DNA from: Eubacteriales bacterium
GTDB taxonomy: Bacteria > Bacillota > Clostridia > Christensenellales > UMGS416
Direction of reading: 5' to 3'
Assembly (NCBI GenBank): GCA_028709505.1
Contig: JAQVWW010000068.1
Span: 1 to 6,699 of the forward strand
Length of the DNA stretch: 6,699 bases
Shown: piece by piece, positions 5,164 through 6,699 of the stretch
How positions within the stretch are numbered: the stretch's first letter is position 1
Layout: the number at the start of each line of letters is the position of its first letter
Translations under genes and position numbers: made by a program
Notes under the pieces: generated by a model
Told to the model about the DNA's origin: nothing
Database searches by the model: none
What the model saw: the letters and a program-made list of their open reading frames with translations, nothing else

Positions 5164-6480
5164 ATGAAGTTTCGTTGGAATTCGCTTGGCTGGTTCGATC
5201 CTTGGGGGCATGCCGGCGCGCTGTCTCATGCGCTGTGCCGACTGACCGCACTGTTTCTGGCCGCGGGGTTGATAGTGGGCGGCGCGCCGGTTTTTATCCG
5301 CGCCGCGTCGCCGGCGCAGATGGCCGTTACCCTCCCCCCCGCCCCGGTACCCGATACCACCCAGGTAGCTTCCCCCACGCCGGCGCGCACCTATGCGCCC
5401 TTTACCGCCGCGCCCGGCACGGCACCACCGGCTACCGCCGCGCCCACCGCCACAGCGCCGGACGGCACGCCCGCCCCTTCGCAGACGCCGTCCGCCTCGC
5501 TCACGCCCACGCCGCAGCCCGGCCCCACGCCCACGCCGGTATACACCGGCCGATATGTGCTGGTGGTGTATAAAGGCAGCCAGGTGGTGGTGGCTTACGC
5601 CGCCGACGATGCCGGCAACTATGACGCGTCCAAGCCGCTGCGTAAGATGATCTGCTCCACCGGCGCCTCGGGCAGTGAGACGCCGTCGGGCAGCTTTTCT
5701 ATCAGCAACAAATACGTCTACCGCAAGCTGGAGGGCGCCTATGGGCAATACGCGTCGCGTTTTTACGGCGGCTGCCTGTTCCATTCGGTGCCCATCGCCA
5801 CATCGGCCACCACCATAGACGCTGGCCGGTCGATGATGAGCGTCGCCGGCTATAACAGCCTGGGGCGCAAGGCCTCCCACGGCTGCATACGCATGCTGGT
5901 GCGCGATGCCAAATGGATTTACAGCAGCTGTCCCAGCGGCACCAAGGTCATCGTCACCGGGGACTCCAGCCCGGTGGGCGGCGGCTCCAAGCCGGCGCTG
6001 ATCCAAAAAAGCCCCTACGTCAGCGGCGGCCGCGGCTGGGACCCCACCGATCCGCACCCGTCCAACCCGTATAACAACAATGTTCTTTTTGTCCAATCGG
6101 TGCAGCTGGATAAGAGCGCGCTGACGGTGACGGCGGGTTCTACCGCCACGCTGCGCGCCACGGTGCTGCCGGCCAACGCCTACGACATTTCGGTCACCTG
6201 GCTTAGCTCGCAAAACGGCGTGGCCACCGTAGCCGACGGCGTTATTACCGGCGTAGCGCCCGGTCAGACGGTGATTACCGTCATCACCCAGGACGGCGGC
6301 TGGAACGCCGCTTGTATCGTTACCGTAGTGGAGCCTACGCCGGCGCCCACGCTGGACCCCACATTGGCTCCCACGCTGGCGCCCACTGCGCCGGTAGCCA
6401 CGCCGACAGCGGCGCCTACCGTGCCGCCGCCACCCACCGAACCGCCGCCGGCCACGCTGCCTCCCGAACCGCCGGCATAG
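5164..6480 (+). CDS. Membrane-anchored YkuD-type L,D-transpeptidase with Big_2 Ig-like domain
   Basis: A 438-residue extracytoplasmic enzyme that should cross-link peptidoglycan stem peptides or attach material to them through a Cys acyl-enzyme. Seen: a short cytoplasmic N-terminus; one hydrophobic segment at about 27-45 that is an anchor or poorly cleaved signal; a Pro/Thr/Ala-rich spacer at 56-126; a YkuD catalytic domain at about 128-266 with His207 (LFHSVP) and the active-site motif SHGCIRM (238-244), catalytic Cys241 at bases 5884-5886; a Gly/Pro/Asn-rich joint (270-306); a bacterial Ig-like Big_2 domain at about 310-389 (VQLDKSALTVTAGSTATL and the ending GVAPGQTVITVIT); and a Pro/Thr-rich tail to 438. 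No LPXTG sorting signal is present. I chose ATG 5164, preceded by GGGGG at 5153-5157, a mediocre ribosome site; the open frame extends upstream, but only into the promoter. A GNAT gene follows after 22 bases, probably in the same transcript. Confidence 0.93.
   Translation: MKFRWNSLGWFDPWGHAGALSHALCRLTALFLAAGLIVGGAPVFIRAASPAQMAVTLPPAPVPDTTQVASPTPARTYAPFTAAPGTAPPATAAPTATAPDGTPAPSQTPSASLTPTPQPGPTPTPVYTGRYVLVVYKGSQVVVAYAADDAGNYDASKPLRKMICSTGASGSETPSGSFSISNKYVYRKLEGAYGQYASRFYGGCLFHSVPIATSATTIDAGRSMMSVAGYNSLGRKASHGCIRMLVRDAKWIYSSCPSGTKVIVTGDSSPVGGGSKPALIQKSPYVSGGRGWDPTDPHPSNPYNNNVLFVQSVQLDKSALTVTAGSTATLRATVLPANAYDISVTWLSSQNGVATVADGVITGVAPGQTVITVITQDGGWNAACIVTVVEPTPAPTLDPTLAPTLAPTAPVATPTAAPTVPPPPTEPPPATLPPEPPA
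6352..6387 (+). repeat. Short 12-base tandem repeat in the L,D-transpeptidase tail
   Basis: Three in-frame copies encode LDPT, LAPT and LAPT (residues 397-408) in the Pro/Thr-rich tail. Such repeats are prone to slippage in multiples of four residues without breaking the frame. Confidence 0.6.
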
Positions 6481-6502
6481 CCGGGCAGAAAGGATACCGC
6501 CT

Positions 6503-6699
6503 ATGGAATTTAGCATTCGCCCGGTTCAAATAACCGATGCGCCGGGCATCAATCTTCTGCGCCGCCTGCCCGGCGTGATGGAAAACACGCTGGGCATCCC
6601 GTCGGAACGCGTGACGCGCAACGAGGACGGCCTTCGCCACCTGGACGGCAACGCCCACCAGTTTGTGGCGGTGTTTACCGCCACCACCGGCGAGGAAGT
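6503..6699 (+). CDS. GNAT-family N-acetyltransferase, 3' end outside window
   Basis: The frame opens with ATG at 6503, preceded by AGAAAGGA (6487-6494) eight bases upstream, and stays open to the window edge, about 65 codons. It begins MEFSIRPVQITDAPGI, the usual first strand and helix of GNAT acetyltransferases, followed by LRRLPGVMENTLGIPSE and, after a gap, NAHQFVAVF, which resemble the N-terminus of YhhY-like GNATs (N-T-L-x-x-P, then the second strand). The acetyl-CoA binding motif (Q/RxxGxG/A) lies beyond the window, so the assignment rests on the N-terminal third. GNATs move an acetyl group from acetyl-CoA to an amine of a small molecule or protein. It starts 22 bases after the L,D-transpeptidase stop with no terminator between, so the two are probably co-transcribed. 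The substrate is unknown, and a cell-wall role is only suggested by the neighbour. Confidence 0.72.
   Translation, partial: MEFSIRPVQITDAPGINLLRRLPGVMENTLGIPSERVTRNEDGLRHLDGNAHQFVAVFTATTGEE

Noticed and set aside
5143..6516. 457-codon minus-strand open frame opposite the L,D-transpeptidase
   Set aside because: It is Arg/Gly-rich antisense translation of GC-rich coding DNA, with no recognisable domain, and lies opposite a clear YkuD enzyme.

Overview
The window is GC-rich bacterial DNA with dense genes, strong AGGAGG-type Shine-Dalgarno sites and a good sigma-A-like promoter. It also carries a surface L,D-transpeptidase with a bacterial Ig-like (Big_2) domain and proline/threonine-rich linkers. 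Together these suggest a high-GC Bacillota, probably a gut-type Clostridia lineage. This is inference from gene content and style; no rRNA or marker gene is present.

Layout: (1) 1-1705, plus strand, is the end of a surface-glycan cluster. It holds a DegT/DnrJ/EryC1/StrS aminotransferase (5' end outside the window) that overlaps by one base a small polyprenyl-phosphate sugar-1-phosphate transferase of the PglC type. (2) 1706-2559 is a long gap between convergent genes. Most of it (1707-2338) is a tandem array of nine units built from two alternating palindromes; the remainder holds three isolated dyads and a rho-independent terminator. (3) 2560-4990, minus strand, is a tight operon read right to left: a xylose-isomerase-like TIM-barrel isomerase/epimerase, an APH/fructosamine-kinase-like small-molecule kinase (4-base ATGA overlap) and a class I SAM methyltransferase (14-base gap), closed by the terminator at 2534-2558. 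(4) 4991-5163 is a divergent promoter region. (5) 5164-6699, plus strand, holds a membrane-anchored YkuD-type L,D-transpeptidase and then, 22 bases later, the start of a GNAT acetyltransferase that runs off the window.

How the genes may work together: the aminotransferase probably makes an amino sugar nucleotide, and the sugar transferase loads a sugar phosphate onto undecaprenyl phosphate to start a glycan. The minus-strand trio looks like a small metabolic or modification pathway (isomerise, phosphorylate, methylate) on an unknown substrate. The L,D-transpeptidase acts on peptidoglycan outside the membrane.

The most unusual element is the palindrome array. One stem is invariant with a changeable triloop. 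The other stem varies, but the changes stay paired in five of six copies. Units come in two length classes that differ by exactly the 22 bases lying between short direct repeats. It is not CRISPR and does not look coding.
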